Assembly: GCA_009930125.1 (NCBI GenBank)
Contig: RZYZ01000071.1
Coordinates: 1 to 9,825 of the forward strand
Length of the DNA stretch: 9,825 nucleotides
Source: Clostridia bacterium
GTDB lineage: Bacteria; Bacillota; Clostridia; Clostridiales; Clostridiaceae
Reading direction: 5' to 3'
Position numbers and translations under genes: made by a program. How positions within the stretch are numbered: the stretch's first letter is position 1; every line of letters starts with the position of its first letter. Positions 1 to 5,140 of this stretch are shown here, one piece after another. The notes under the pieces are model-generated. The model worked only from the letters and a program-made list of their open reading frames with translations, did not search any database and was not told the DNA's origin.

Positions 1-912
1 CTGGTGCTGGGACTGGGCTGCGAGAATAATGTCATGGAGGATTTCAAGGTCGCTGTGGGGGACTATGATGAAAAGAGAACAAAGTTCATCGTGACCCAGC
101 AGGTGGGCAATGAAATCGAGGAAGGCATTAGAGCCCTGACCAGCCTCTATGAGGAAATGAAGAAGGATGAAAGGGTGGAAGTGCCTGTTTCAGAGCTTTC
201 CATTGGACTCAAGTGCGGAGGATCCGACGGATTCTCAGGCATCACGGCCAATCCGCTTCTGGGCAGACTTTCAGACTATCTGGTGGCAAAAGGCGGGACC
301 ACCATTCTGACGGAAGTGCCGGAAATGTTCGGTGCGGAAACCATCCTCATGGACCGGGCGGAAAATGAGGAGGTCTTCGGAAAGATCGTTCACCTCATCA
401 ACGATTTCAAGCAGTACTTCATCGACAACAAGCAGCCCATCTACGAGAATCCGTCCCCTGGCAACAAGGACGGCGGTATCTCCACTCTGGAAGACAAGTC
501 CCTGGGATGTACCCAGAAGGGCGGCAGCTCCATGGTGACGGATGTGCTGAAGTATGGAGAGATTGCCGCGAAGAAGGGACTGAACCTCCTTAGTGCGCCA
601 GGAAATGATCTGGTGGCTTCCACCGCCCTGGGAGCATCCGGATGTCACATGGTTCTCTTCACCACAGGCAGAGGGACACCCTTCGGAAGCTTTGTGCCTA
701 CGGTGAAGATCTCATCCAATTCACGCATCGCAGCCCTGAAGCCCCACTGGATTGATTTCAATGCGGGACAGATGCTCGATGGAAAACCCTCCGATGACAT
801 GACGAAGGAATTCATCGACTACGTCATCGCTGTAGCCAGCGGTGAACTGGTGAACAATGAGAAATCCGGTTTCAGAGAAATCTCCATCTTCAAGACCGGT
901 GTGACGCTGTAA
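1..912 (+). CDS. uxaA: Altronate dehydratase (UxaA family), C-terminal part; 5' end outside window
   Basis: The frame is open from base 1 to a TAA at 910-912, giving 303 residues; family members have about 490-500, so roughly the N-terminal 40% lies left of the window. The fragment opens with LGLGCENN and carries the dehydratase core: CGGSDGFSGITANP (about residue 72), GGTTILTEVPEMFGAE (about 98), NPSPGNKDGG (about 150), EDKSLGCTQKGG (about 164), APGNDLVASTALGASG (about 199), FTTGRGTPFGSFVPT (about 220) and KPHWIDFNAG (about 247). UxaA is a cytoplasmic, metal-dependent enzyme converting D-altronate to 2-keto-3-deoxygluconate in hexuronate (galacturonate) catabolism. Galactarate dehydratase (GarD) and the large sulfolactate sulfo-lyase subunit (SuyB) share this fold, so the substrate is inferred; altronate is the commonest for this family in gut Bacillota. 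No other hexuronate gene is visible. The gene appears to be the last of its transcription unit, because the next gene is convergent. Confidence 0.9.
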   Translation: MVLGLGCENNVMEDFKVAVGDYDEKRTKFIVTQQVGNEIEEGIRALTSLYEEMKKDERVEVPVSELSIGLKCGGSDGFSGITANPLLGRLSDYLVAKGGTTILTEVPEMFGAETILMDRAENEEVFGKIVHLINDFKQYFIDNKQPIYENPSPGNKDGGISTLEDKSLGCTQKGGSSMVTDVLKYGEIAAKKGLNLLSAPGNDLVASTALGASGCHMVLFTTGRGTPFGSFVPTVKISSNSRIAALKPHWIDFNAGQMLDGKPSDDMTKEFIDYVIAVASGELVNNEKSGFREISIFKTGVTL

Positions 913-949
913 GGCGTGCCTGATCTTCTGAAGCAGAGAGTGGACAGTG

Positions 950-977
950 GCTGCACTTTCACTGAATCTGGTGCAGC
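950..977 (+). other. Small perfect hairpin downstream of uxaA
   Basis: GCTGCAC at 950-956 pairs perfectly with GTGCAGC at 971-977 across a 14-nt loop. No T-run follows (agagagaaag), so it is not a classical intrinsic terminator. It may shield the 3' end of the uxaA mRNA, or be incidental. Confidence 0.35.
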
Positions 978-1011
978 AGAGAGAAAGAATGAAATAAATC
1001 ATCATAAAAGG

Positions 1012-1062
1012 AACACCCGCACGCTGATCGGCCTAGTCAGCAGGCGGGTGTTACCTCATTTT
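1012..1062. terminator. Probable bidirectional terminator between convergent uxaA and WYL-like gene
   Basis: AACACCCGC at 1012-1020 pairs perfectly with GCGGGTGTT at 1044-1052. The 23-nt interior holds a nested GCTGA/TCAGC pair (1023-1027/1037-1041). On the plus strand the stem is followed by acctcattttctc, and on the minus strand by ccttttatg. Both tails are T-rich but not uninterrupted. The position between convergent genes fits two-way termination. Confidence 0.65.
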
Positions 1063-1078
1063 CTCAGGACATGTAAAA

Positions 1079-1111
1079 TCTCCCGGAAGACGGGGAAAAT
1101 CTTCCAGGAGA
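1079..1111 (-). terminator. Intrinsic terminator of the minus-strand WYL-like gene
   Basis: A 12-position stem joins 1079-1090 to 1100-1111 across a 9-nt loop. Its single non-Watson-Crick position is C/A on the plus strand but U-G on the minus strand, so the RNA hairpin is complete only in minus-strand transcripts. In that direction the stem is followed by a TTTT run. It starts 13 bases past the stop codon of the minus-strand gene. Confidence 0.7.
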
Positions 1112-1123
1112 AAATGAAAGGGT

Positions 1124-1420
1124 TTAGAATTTGCAGAAAATGCTTTTGAAAGAAGGATCATTGGGGTCATATCCTGCTCTCTTGTCATCGAATTTCTTGC
1201 CGATGAACTTCACTGTACTCATCTTTTCCACTTCGTAGGTATCCCAGGTGTAGCTGTTGTCGTTGGCCTTGTTGAAGCCACCGATCTGATAGCCTCTCAG
1301 GAGTCCTACACCGTTGATGTCTGTACCGTAGATAAAGGGCTCCACGATTCGGATGGCTCCTTCATAATCAAATTCAATGATCTCGCCATCTCTGATGGCA
1401 TCGCAAATAGTTGTATTCAA
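1124..1420 (-). CDS. Small WYL-domain-like protein, 98 aa
   Basis: The start is a TTG at 1420-1418, chosen because a good ribosome binding site (GAGGTGA) sits about 7 bases upstream and the only nearby upstream ATG is followed at once by TGA. The protein is a single compact domain without signal peptide or membrane span: EIIEFDYEG near residue 13, R24-x-VEP-x-x-YG (24-32), LLRGYQIGG (40-48), W59/Y62, a basic GKKF turn (74-77), YDPND (84-88) and an SIFCKF end. This matches a recurrent group of stand-alone proteins of about 90-100 residues that resemble the ligand-binding WYL domain of transcription regulators but have no helix-turn-helix. WYL domains are thought to sense nucleic acid or nucleotide ligands; the role of the orphan form is unknown. 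It has its own candidate promoter (1473-1481) and terminator (1079-1111), so it appears monocistronic. The gene is near-certain; the family assignment is from pattern recognition. Confidence 0.82.
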   Translation of the reverse strand: MNTTICDAIRDGEIIEFDYEGAIRIVEPFIYGTDINGVGLLRGYQIGGFNKANDNSYTWDTYEVEKMSTVKFIGKKFDDKRAGYDPNDPSFKSIFCKF

Positions 1421-1472
1421 ATTATTTCACCTCACATGATATTTTCCATGACTGGAATGTATTTCTATGGTT

Positions 1473-1481
1473 ATCATAGCA
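1473..1481 (-). promoter_or_regulatory. Candidate extended -10 promoter for the WYL-like gene
   Basis: On the minus strand the sequence reads TGC-TATGAT, an extended -10 element with five of six -10 positions correct. It lies about 53 bp upstream of the TTG start. No good -35 element was found 16-18 bp upstream, which is tolerable for an extended -10. Confidence 0.5.
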
Positions 1482-1575
1482 TTTAAATGTTGATAAGCTT
1501 TTACGAAACCGTGAACTGTTTGACGAATATGAAATAGGAACCCATTGGAGCGGAGTTATTAGAGGGTGAATTTTA

Positions 1576-1604
1576 TTGACAGAAAATTAACAATAGAGTA
1601 TAAT
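1576..1604 (+). promoter_or_regulatory. Perfect-consensus sigma-A promoter for the two-gene membrane unit
   Basis: TTGACA at 1576-1581 and TATAAT at 1599-1604 are separated by exactly 17 bp. Every position of both hexamers matches the consensus, the strongest promoter in the window. The predicted start of transcription is near 1611, giving a leader of about 134 nt before the 51-aa gene. Such a strong promoter is expected to need repression, a weak leader or rapid turnover unless high expression is intended. No clear operator palindrome was found over it. Confidence 0.85.
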
Positions 1605-1691
1605 CTGATAATTAAGTCAATTTAATGAGCCTATGTGTTCTATGAAGAAACAGATTTGTCATAATTATGAAATCTTATTCGATAGGAGCCA

Positions 1692-1700
1692 TGATAGAAT
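1692..1700 (+). promoter_or_regulatory. Possible second promoter (extended -10)
   Basis: TGA-TAGAAT fits an extended -10 with five of six -10 positions. It would start transcripts near 1707, giving a leader of about 38 nt for the gene at 1745. The matching -35 position is poor, so this is only a candidate. Confidence 0.3.
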
Positions 1701-1744
1701 AAGGTATGCGTAAACGGAAGATAAAATGAACGGAAGGTGATAGT

Positions 1745-1900
1745 ATGGAATTCTTATATGGCATTCTCGCGATTGTCGTCATTGCACTCTTGATTCTTTT
1801 ACCAACCAAGATCAGAAAGATGAAAAAGAAACAGGAAGACGATCTGGATCGGTTCTTCCCGGATCAGGATGAAAAGAGCAAGGAACAGTTCATCCGCTGA
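1745..1900 (+). CDS. Small single-span membrane protein, 51 aa, unknown function
   Basis: ATG at 1745 is preceded by a good ribosome binding site (GAAGGTGA, 1733-1740), and the frame ends at TGA 1898-1900. Residues 3-20 form one hydrophobic helix (FLYGILAIVVIALLILLP). A basic cluster follows at once (KIRKMKKK, 22-29), then an acidic, polar tail (EDDLDRFFPDQDEKSKEQ). The positive-inside rule suggests the C-terminal tail faces the cytoplasm, with almost nothing outside. It is the first gene after the perfect promoter and lies 22 bp before a second membrane-protein gene, so the two are probably co-transcribed and may work together. No family is recognised; candidates include a small regulator or stabiliser of a membrane complex. 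The coding call rests on the promoter, the Shine-Dalgarno site, the clean membrane-protein composition and the tight spacing. Confidence 0.75.
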   Translation: MEFLYGILAIVVIALLILLPTKIRKMKKKQEDDLDRFFPDQDEKSKEQFIR

Positions 1901-1922
1901 TTTTTCCAGAAGGAGGAGGAAT

Positions 1923-2333
1923 ATGGAAGAAAATAATAATCTGGACAGGAGGACAGGAAAAGTATGTCAGTCTTCACTATGCAGAATTATGGTTCCCATA
2001 TTGGTGGTCCTTCTACTGGGATTCGGAGCGGTGTCCGTCATCGACTCTTTCTATCACACCAGAGGAAAAAGTTTTGTCGTCCTTGCACAGCAGGGTATCG
2101 AAATTCAGCGTATTGCCATAGAGCCCTGGAAGGATAAGGTTTCTGAAGTACCCGTCTGGTATCAGGGCAGGCAGTATCATCTGAAGATCGAAGTCAACGG
2201 CGGTGCGGCAAGACTACTGGAAGGATCAATGGGGAGAGCCCGGTATCAGGGGCAGGAAGAAAGCCCCTGGATCTATGACAGCTCGGACAGCTATACCTAT
2301 GAGCCTCTGAAGCTGAAACTCTATTTTGAATAA
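1923..2333 (+). CDS. Membrane-anchored extracytoplasmic protein, 136 aa, unknown function
   Basis: ATG at 1923 is chosen because AGGAGGAGG (1911-1919) lies just upstream; the same frame is open back to 1869, but a start there would overlap the preceding gene and lacks this site. Residues 1-21 are polar with basic residues and two cysteines (C15, C20); residues 22-41 are one hydrophobic helix (IMVPILVVLLLGFGAVSVID). The remaining 95 or so residues would be outside the membrane: SFVVLAQQGIEIQRI, a PVWYQGRQYHLKIEVNGG stretch, a GSMGRARYQG segment and a C-terminus rich in tyrosine and leucine (SYTYEPLKLKLYFE). The pattern suggests a small beta-rich domain. There is no lipobox in signal-peptide position and no catalytic motif I recognise. 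It is the second gene of a unit closed by hairpins at 2334-2360 and 2376-2406. It could be an envelope-stress or wall-associated accessory protein, but that is a guess from topology and from the envelope genes downstream. Confidence 0.85.
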   Translation: MEENNNLDRRTGKVCQSSLCRIMVPILVVLLLGFGAVSVIDSFYHTRGKSFVVLAQQGIEIQRIAIEPWKDKVSEVPVWYQGRQYHLKIEVNGGAARLLEGSMGRARYQGQEESPWIYDSSDSYTYEPLKLKLYFE

Positions 2334-2360
2334 GTGAGATCCGGCTTTGCCGAATCTCAC
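2334..2360 (+). terminator. Hairpin directly after the stop codon, no T-run
   Basis: The 12-position stem 2334-2345/2349-2360 has one C/A mismatch and a TTT loop, and begins on the base after the stop codon. Without a T-run it is more likely an mRNA 3' stabiliser or a Rho/pausing structure than a full intrinsic terminator. The terminator proper is probably the next hairpin. Confidence 0.5.
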
Positions 2361-2375
2361 AGGATGCCTTTGGCT

Positions 2376-2413
2376 ATGCTCAGTTTCAGAGAGAGAAGCT
2401 GAGCATTCTTATT
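2376..2413 (+). terminator. Intrinsic terminator of the two-gene membrane unit
   Basis: ATGCTCAGTTTC (2376-2387) pairs with GAAGCTGAGCAT (2395-2406) across a 7-nt purine loop, with one T-G wobble. The T-rich tail tcttattt follows. It separates the two-gene unit from the LCP gene. Confidence 0.65.
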
Positions 2414-2425
2414 TACAGGCTGGTG

Positions 2426-2434
2426 TGATAAAAT
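2426..2434 (+). promoter_or_regulatory. Candidate extended -10 promoter for the LCP gene
   Basis: TGA-TAAAAT is an extended -10 with five of six -10 positions, directly downstream of the terminator at 2376-2413. Transcription would start near 2441. The -35 region (about 2406-2411, ttctta) matches only half of TTGACA. Confidence 0.45.
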
Positions 2435-2546
2435 GAAATGGAAAGATCATACATAGAACAAAGACATCTGGACATTTCAGGAAGAAGCAGAGGTTCCTGA
2501 TGATGCACCGGAAAGAAATATGGAACAGGAAGGGAAGGAAATTACT

Positions 2547-3587
2547 ATGGAAGAAAAGACCAGAGGAAAGAGGAAAGCCAATTATGTGCTTGCGGGCATT
2601 GTTTCCGTCCTCCTTGTTCTATTCATCGGGGTTTATTATACCCTGACCTCACTGAACAGAACCGGAACAGAAATCGTGGATGGGGAAGCGGTCCTTCCTC
2701 CTGAAGAGGAACTGGAATCCATTGAAGGGACACCGAAGGACATAGACGAAGACTACATCTACGAGGTAAAGGATCCGGAGAGTGAAGCCATCTACAGAAA
2801 GATTCCCATCGACGAGAATGTCTTCAATGTGCTCCTGGTCGGCAGTGATGTGCGAGGAGATGAGGAGGGAAACGGTCGCTCAGACAGCATGATGCTCGTA
2901 AGCTACAACAGAGAAACGAGTGACATCCGTATCGTCTCCTTCATGCGAGACACCTGGATTGCCATTCCGAACAGGGAATGGAACCGCATCAATGCGGCCT
3001 ATGCCTTCGGCGGCATCGGACTGGCGGTGAATACCGTCAATGAGAACTTTGAGCTGGACATCCAGAATTATGCCATTGTGGAATTTGAAGGGCTGAAAAG
3101 CATTGTGGATACGTTGGGTGGCATAGAAGTGAAGCTCACAACCGCTGAAATCAGAAAGATCAACAGCGCTGGAGCAGGCGACAGGATTCCCCTTGAAGAG
3201 GGCACCTATGTGCTGAATGGAGACCAGGTTCTGGTTCATTCCAGAAACAGAAGCACCGGAGACGGAGACTTCGGAAGAACCAGAAGACAGAGAGATGTGA
3301 TGACCGGTATTCTGGCGAAGATGAAAGAGACCCTGAATCCTGTGAAGCTCACAACATTCATCACGGAATCCCTGAAATATGTGGATACGAACATGAAAGC
3401 GGACACGCTTTTCACGCTGGGGCTGGAGGTGCTGGGCTCGGGCAGCAGCGACCTCAGTCAGGCAAGGGTTCCTTTTGATGATACATGGCGCTATGCGGAT
3501 AAGGGCGGCAGAAGCGTTGTGACCATTGATCTGGAGGAGAACAGAAGGCTTCTTTACGAGTATCTCTATGAAGAGAAGAATGACTAG
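2547..3587 (+). CDS. LytR-CpsA-Psr (LCP) family cell-wall polymer ligase
   Basis: LCP proteins are membrane-anchored phosphotransferases that move lipid-linked polymers (teichoic acids, capsule, wall glycans) onto peptidoglycan outside the membrane. ATG at 2547 (346 aa) is preferred because AGGGAAGGAA precedes it at good distance; an in-frame ATG at 2520 (355 aa) has a weaker site. Numbered from 2520: a basic N-terminus, one membrane helix at about 22-45, an acidic spacer (46-96), then the LCP domain. Its motifs are LLVGSDVR (105-112), GRSDSM (119-124), SFMRDTWIAIP (140-150), RINAAYAFGG (156-165), LNGDQVLVHSRNR (232-244) and GDFGRTRRQRDV (249-260), which include the conserved Asp and Arg residues binding the pyrophosphate lipid. 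The polymer is not identifiable. Upstream the same frame continues to 2433 through a TAG codon, suggesting a formerly longer cytoplasmic tail. It is flanked by terminators, so it is probably monocistronic. Confidence 0.92.
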   Translation: MEEKTRGKRKANYVLAGIVSVLLVLFIGVYYTLTSLNRTGTEIVDGEAVLPPEEELESIEGTPKDIDEDYIYEVKDPESEAIYRKIPIDENVFNVLLVGSDVRGDEEGNGRSDSMMLVSYNRETSDIRIVSFMRDTWIAIPNREWNRINAAYAFGGIGLAVNTVNENFELDIQNYAIVEFEGLKSIVDTLGGIEVKLTTAEIRKINSAGAGDRIPLEEGTYVLNGDQVLVHSRNRSTGDGDFGRTRRQRDVMTGILAKMKETLNPVKLTTFITESLKYVDTNMKADTLFTLGLEVLGSGSSDLSQARVPFDDTWRYADKGGRSVVTIDLEENRRLLYEYLYEEKND

Positions 3588-3606
3588 AGGCAAAGCAGGG
3601 AAGACG

Positions 3607-3667
3607 CCTTTCTGGATTTGCACAGCCAAGAGCATCTGATCAGAAAGTTTCCAGAAACGGATTTTTT
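3607..3667 (+). terminator. Possible terminator of the LCP gene, with alternative pairings
   Basis: TTTCTGGA (3609-3616) is complementary to TCCAGAAA (3650-3657), with CC/GG able to extend the stem past a bulge, and ATTTTTT (3661-3667) follows. The interior holds a perfect 10-nt palindrome (TCTGATCAGA, 3635-3644), whose CAGAAA half can also pair with TTTCTG at 3609-3614. The loop of the main stem is long, so the call is moderate. Confidence 0.5.
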
Positions 3668-3701
3668 CAAGGTGGCTGCCCCTGGGGCAATAGCCACCTT
3701 G
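3668..3701 (+). terminator. Strong GC-rich hairpin downstream of the LCP gene
   Basis: CAAGGTGGCT (3668-3677) pairs perfectly with AGCCACCTTG (3692-3701). An inner GCCCC/GGGGC pair (3678-3682/3684-3688) could tighten the loop. It directly follows a run of six T residues and is itself followed by aatcatgta, with no T-run. It is a roadblock or 3'-stabilising hairpin rather than a standard intrinsic terminator. Confidence 0.55.
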
Positions 3702-4000
3702 AATCATGTAAGGGTGAAGGATATGTTGTCCTTAGGAAAAGTAAATGAACCTGGATGAATCATGGAATATCAGCAGTGTGAAAGAGCGTGGGAGGAAGCA
3801 CTGCATGTCCAATCTCTATGATGGGTGTGAAATACTGCCTGCCAGCCCTGGAGAGAACACAGGGAGTCATAGGTGCTCTGGCTGTAGGGAAATTTAATAT
3901 ACAGAAGCGCTGAAAAGGGTACAAAAAGCAGTGGAATCTGTATTATAATAAGAATGTTGCGTAGAAAGAACATGGATTGAATGATAAAGAGGGATGAAGG
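3702..4000 (+). other. Intergenic region upstream of the lacI-type gene
   Basis: About 300 bp without a convincing gene. Two very short frames lie head to tail: 3723-3758 (11 codons, preceded by AGGGTGAAGG) and 3762-3821 (19 codons). A loose imperfect repeat (CCAG...CTGG with inner CCCTG/CAGGG) lies at about 3841-3880. A perfect TATAAT is at 3944-3949. TGAAAAGGGTACAA (about 3911-3924) loosely resembles a catabolite-responsive operator but lacks its central CG. The region may hold a regulated leader; nothing in it matches a riboswitch I know. Confidence 0.4.
3944..3949 (+). promoter_or_regulatory. Candidate -10 element of the lacI-type gene
   Basis: A perfect TATAAT lies 51 bp upstream of the ATG at 4001. 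The -35 position (about 3921-3926, acaaaa) is poor, as might suit a weak or activated regulator promoter. Confidence 0.45.
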
Positions 4001-5014
4001 ATGCCGGTTACAATGAAACATATTGCAGAGCTATGTGGAGTCTCCGTTGCCACGGTTTCTAAGATCGTGAACGGAAAAGACGATGATGTAAAAGAGGAAA
4101 CCAGACTGCGGGTGCTGAAGACCGTGGAAGAAGAAGGCTACTTCATCAATACGCTGGCCAGAAGCATGAAGACAAAGAATACGAAGACACTGGGACTCAT
4201 CGTACCGGACTTCAAGAATGCCTATTATACGGATATCTCAAGAGGAGCAGAAGACATGGCTGTGAGAAAAGGATACAGCCTGTTTCTCTGCAATACGGAT
4301 GATTCCATCAACAAAGAGATCAGTTATCTTGTGAAACTCATGGAGAAGCAGGTGGATGGGATCATCATCATCGCCTCCATGGAACGGGACGTGGAGATGG
4401 AAGAGCTTCTGAAAATCAATGTGCCCTTTGCGGTACTGAACAATTCAACGAACTACAAGGATTACTCCGTGAAAGTCCATGTGGATGATTATACGGGCAT
4501 GTACGAAGGGGTGGAACATCTCATCGGTCTGGGCCATAAGAAGATCATGTATCTTCAGGGGGAAACCGGACTGAGCTTCGGAGAAGAAAGATTCCGAGGT
4601 TATAAGGATGCCCTGGAAAAACATGGCATTGCCTATGATGAAAATCTGGTGGCTACCACAACCTTTAATGTGGAAGGCGCCTATGGGTATCTAAGAGAGA
4701 ACGGATTGATTCCTGAAACCACAGCCATCATGTGCGGTAATGATCTCATGGCCATGGGGGTGCTCAACTGGGCGAAAGAGGAATGCATCGATGTGCCGGG
4801 AGACCTCTCCATCATCGGATATGATAACACGATCTTCAGCGTCATCTCTTCACCCAAGATCACTACAGTGAATCAGCACTGCCATCTGGTGGGCGAGATC
4901 CTGGTGAAGGAACTTCTGGAAAAGATCGATTCAGAGGATTACACCCAGAAGATGATTCCGGTGGCATCGCATCTGGTGGTCCGTGAATCCACAGGGAAAC
5001 CCATGATCCATTGA
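4001..5014 (+). CDS. LacI-family transcriptional regulator
   Basis: The 337-aa product has the normal family length. The N-terminal helix-turn-helix is VTMKHIAELCGVSVATVSKIVNG (3-25), followed by the DNA-minor-groove hinge segment NTLARSMKTKNT (50-61). The sugar-binding-protein-like core follows, with LGLIVPDFKNAYYTDISRGAE (about 64-84), KQVDGIIIIA and, near the end, the typical DVPGDLSIIGYDNT and PKITTVNQ. Family members are usually cytoplasmic dimers or tetramers that bind operator palindromes and release them, or bind them as CcpA does, in response to a sugar or corepressor. The CcpA-specific partner surface cannot be judged here. The start ATG at 4001 follows GAGGGATGAAGG, and an in-frame TGA lies just upstream. 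It sits alone between LCP and kinase genes with its own promoter candidate. Its target could be itself, the cpsD promoter region about 65 bp downstream, or a distant sugar operon; no palindrome decides this. Confidence 0.93.
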   Translation: MPVTMKHIAELCGVSVATVSKIVNGKDDDVKEETRLRVLKTVEEEGYFINTLARSMKTKNTKTLGLIVPDFKNAYYTDISRGAEDMAVRKGYSLFLCNTDDSINKEISYLVKLMEKQVDGIIIIASMERDVEMEELLKINVPFAVLNNSTNYKDYSVKVHVDDYTGMYEGVEHLIGLGHKKIMYLQGETGLSFGEERFRGYKDALEKHGIAYDENLVATTTFNVEGAYGYLRENGLIPETTAIMCGNDLMAMGVLNWAKEECIDVPGDLSIIGYDNTIFSVISSPKITTVNQHCHLVGEILVKELLEKIDSEDYTQKMIPVASHLVVRESTGKPMIH

Positions 5015-5074
5015 GAAACAATAGATGATTGACAACAGTAAAAATAATTATATGGAACAAAAACAGGAAACTCA

Positions 5075-5083
5075 TGTTATAAT
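5075..5083 (+). promoter_or_regulatory. Promoter of the cpsD-like kinase gene
   Basis: TGT-TATAAT is a perfect extended -10 element 57 bp upstream of the ATG at 5141, giving a leader of about 50 nt. The -35 region at 17-18 bp spacing is weak (about 5054-5060). A perfect TTGACA at 5029-5034 has no usable -10 at 16-18 bp, so it is probably not part of this promoter. Confidence 0.65.
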
Positions 5084-5140
5084 ATTCGAGTAGAATAAAA
5101 ACAGATAGAATCCTATATGAAATGAACTTCGGAGGAACAA

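Noticed and set aside
916..1149. 77-codon plus-strand frame after uxaA
   Set aside because: It runs through two terminator hairpins, lacks a ribosome binding site and overlaps the end of the convergent gene.
1633..1713. 26-codon frame in the leader of the two-gene unit
   Set aside because: No Shine-Dalgarno site, and the translation shows no sign of selection; kept only as a remark on the leader.
1869..1922. Upstream start for the 136-aa protein at 1869
   Set aside because: Would overlap the 51-aa gene by over 30 bp and has an arginine/serine-rich start without its own ribosome site; AGGAGGAGG points to 1923.
2880..3707. 275-codon minus-strand frame across the LCP gene
   Set aside because: Antisense to clear LCP motifs; the translation has no recognisable domain and is a by-product of biased codon use.
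3911..3924. cre-like catabolite operator upstream of the lacI-type gene
   Set aside because: The central CG and several conserved positions are missing, so it is not a supportable operator.
3770..4021. 83-codon minus-strand frame with hydrophobic stretches
   Set aside because: Overlaps the start and promoter of the lacI gene; the hydrophobicity comes from AT-rich promoter DNA, and no ribosome binding site was seen.
5029..5054. TTGACA at 5029 with a -10 near 5049
   Set aside because: The spacing is about 14 bp, too short for a sigma-A promoter; the extended -10 at 5075-5083 is the better choice.
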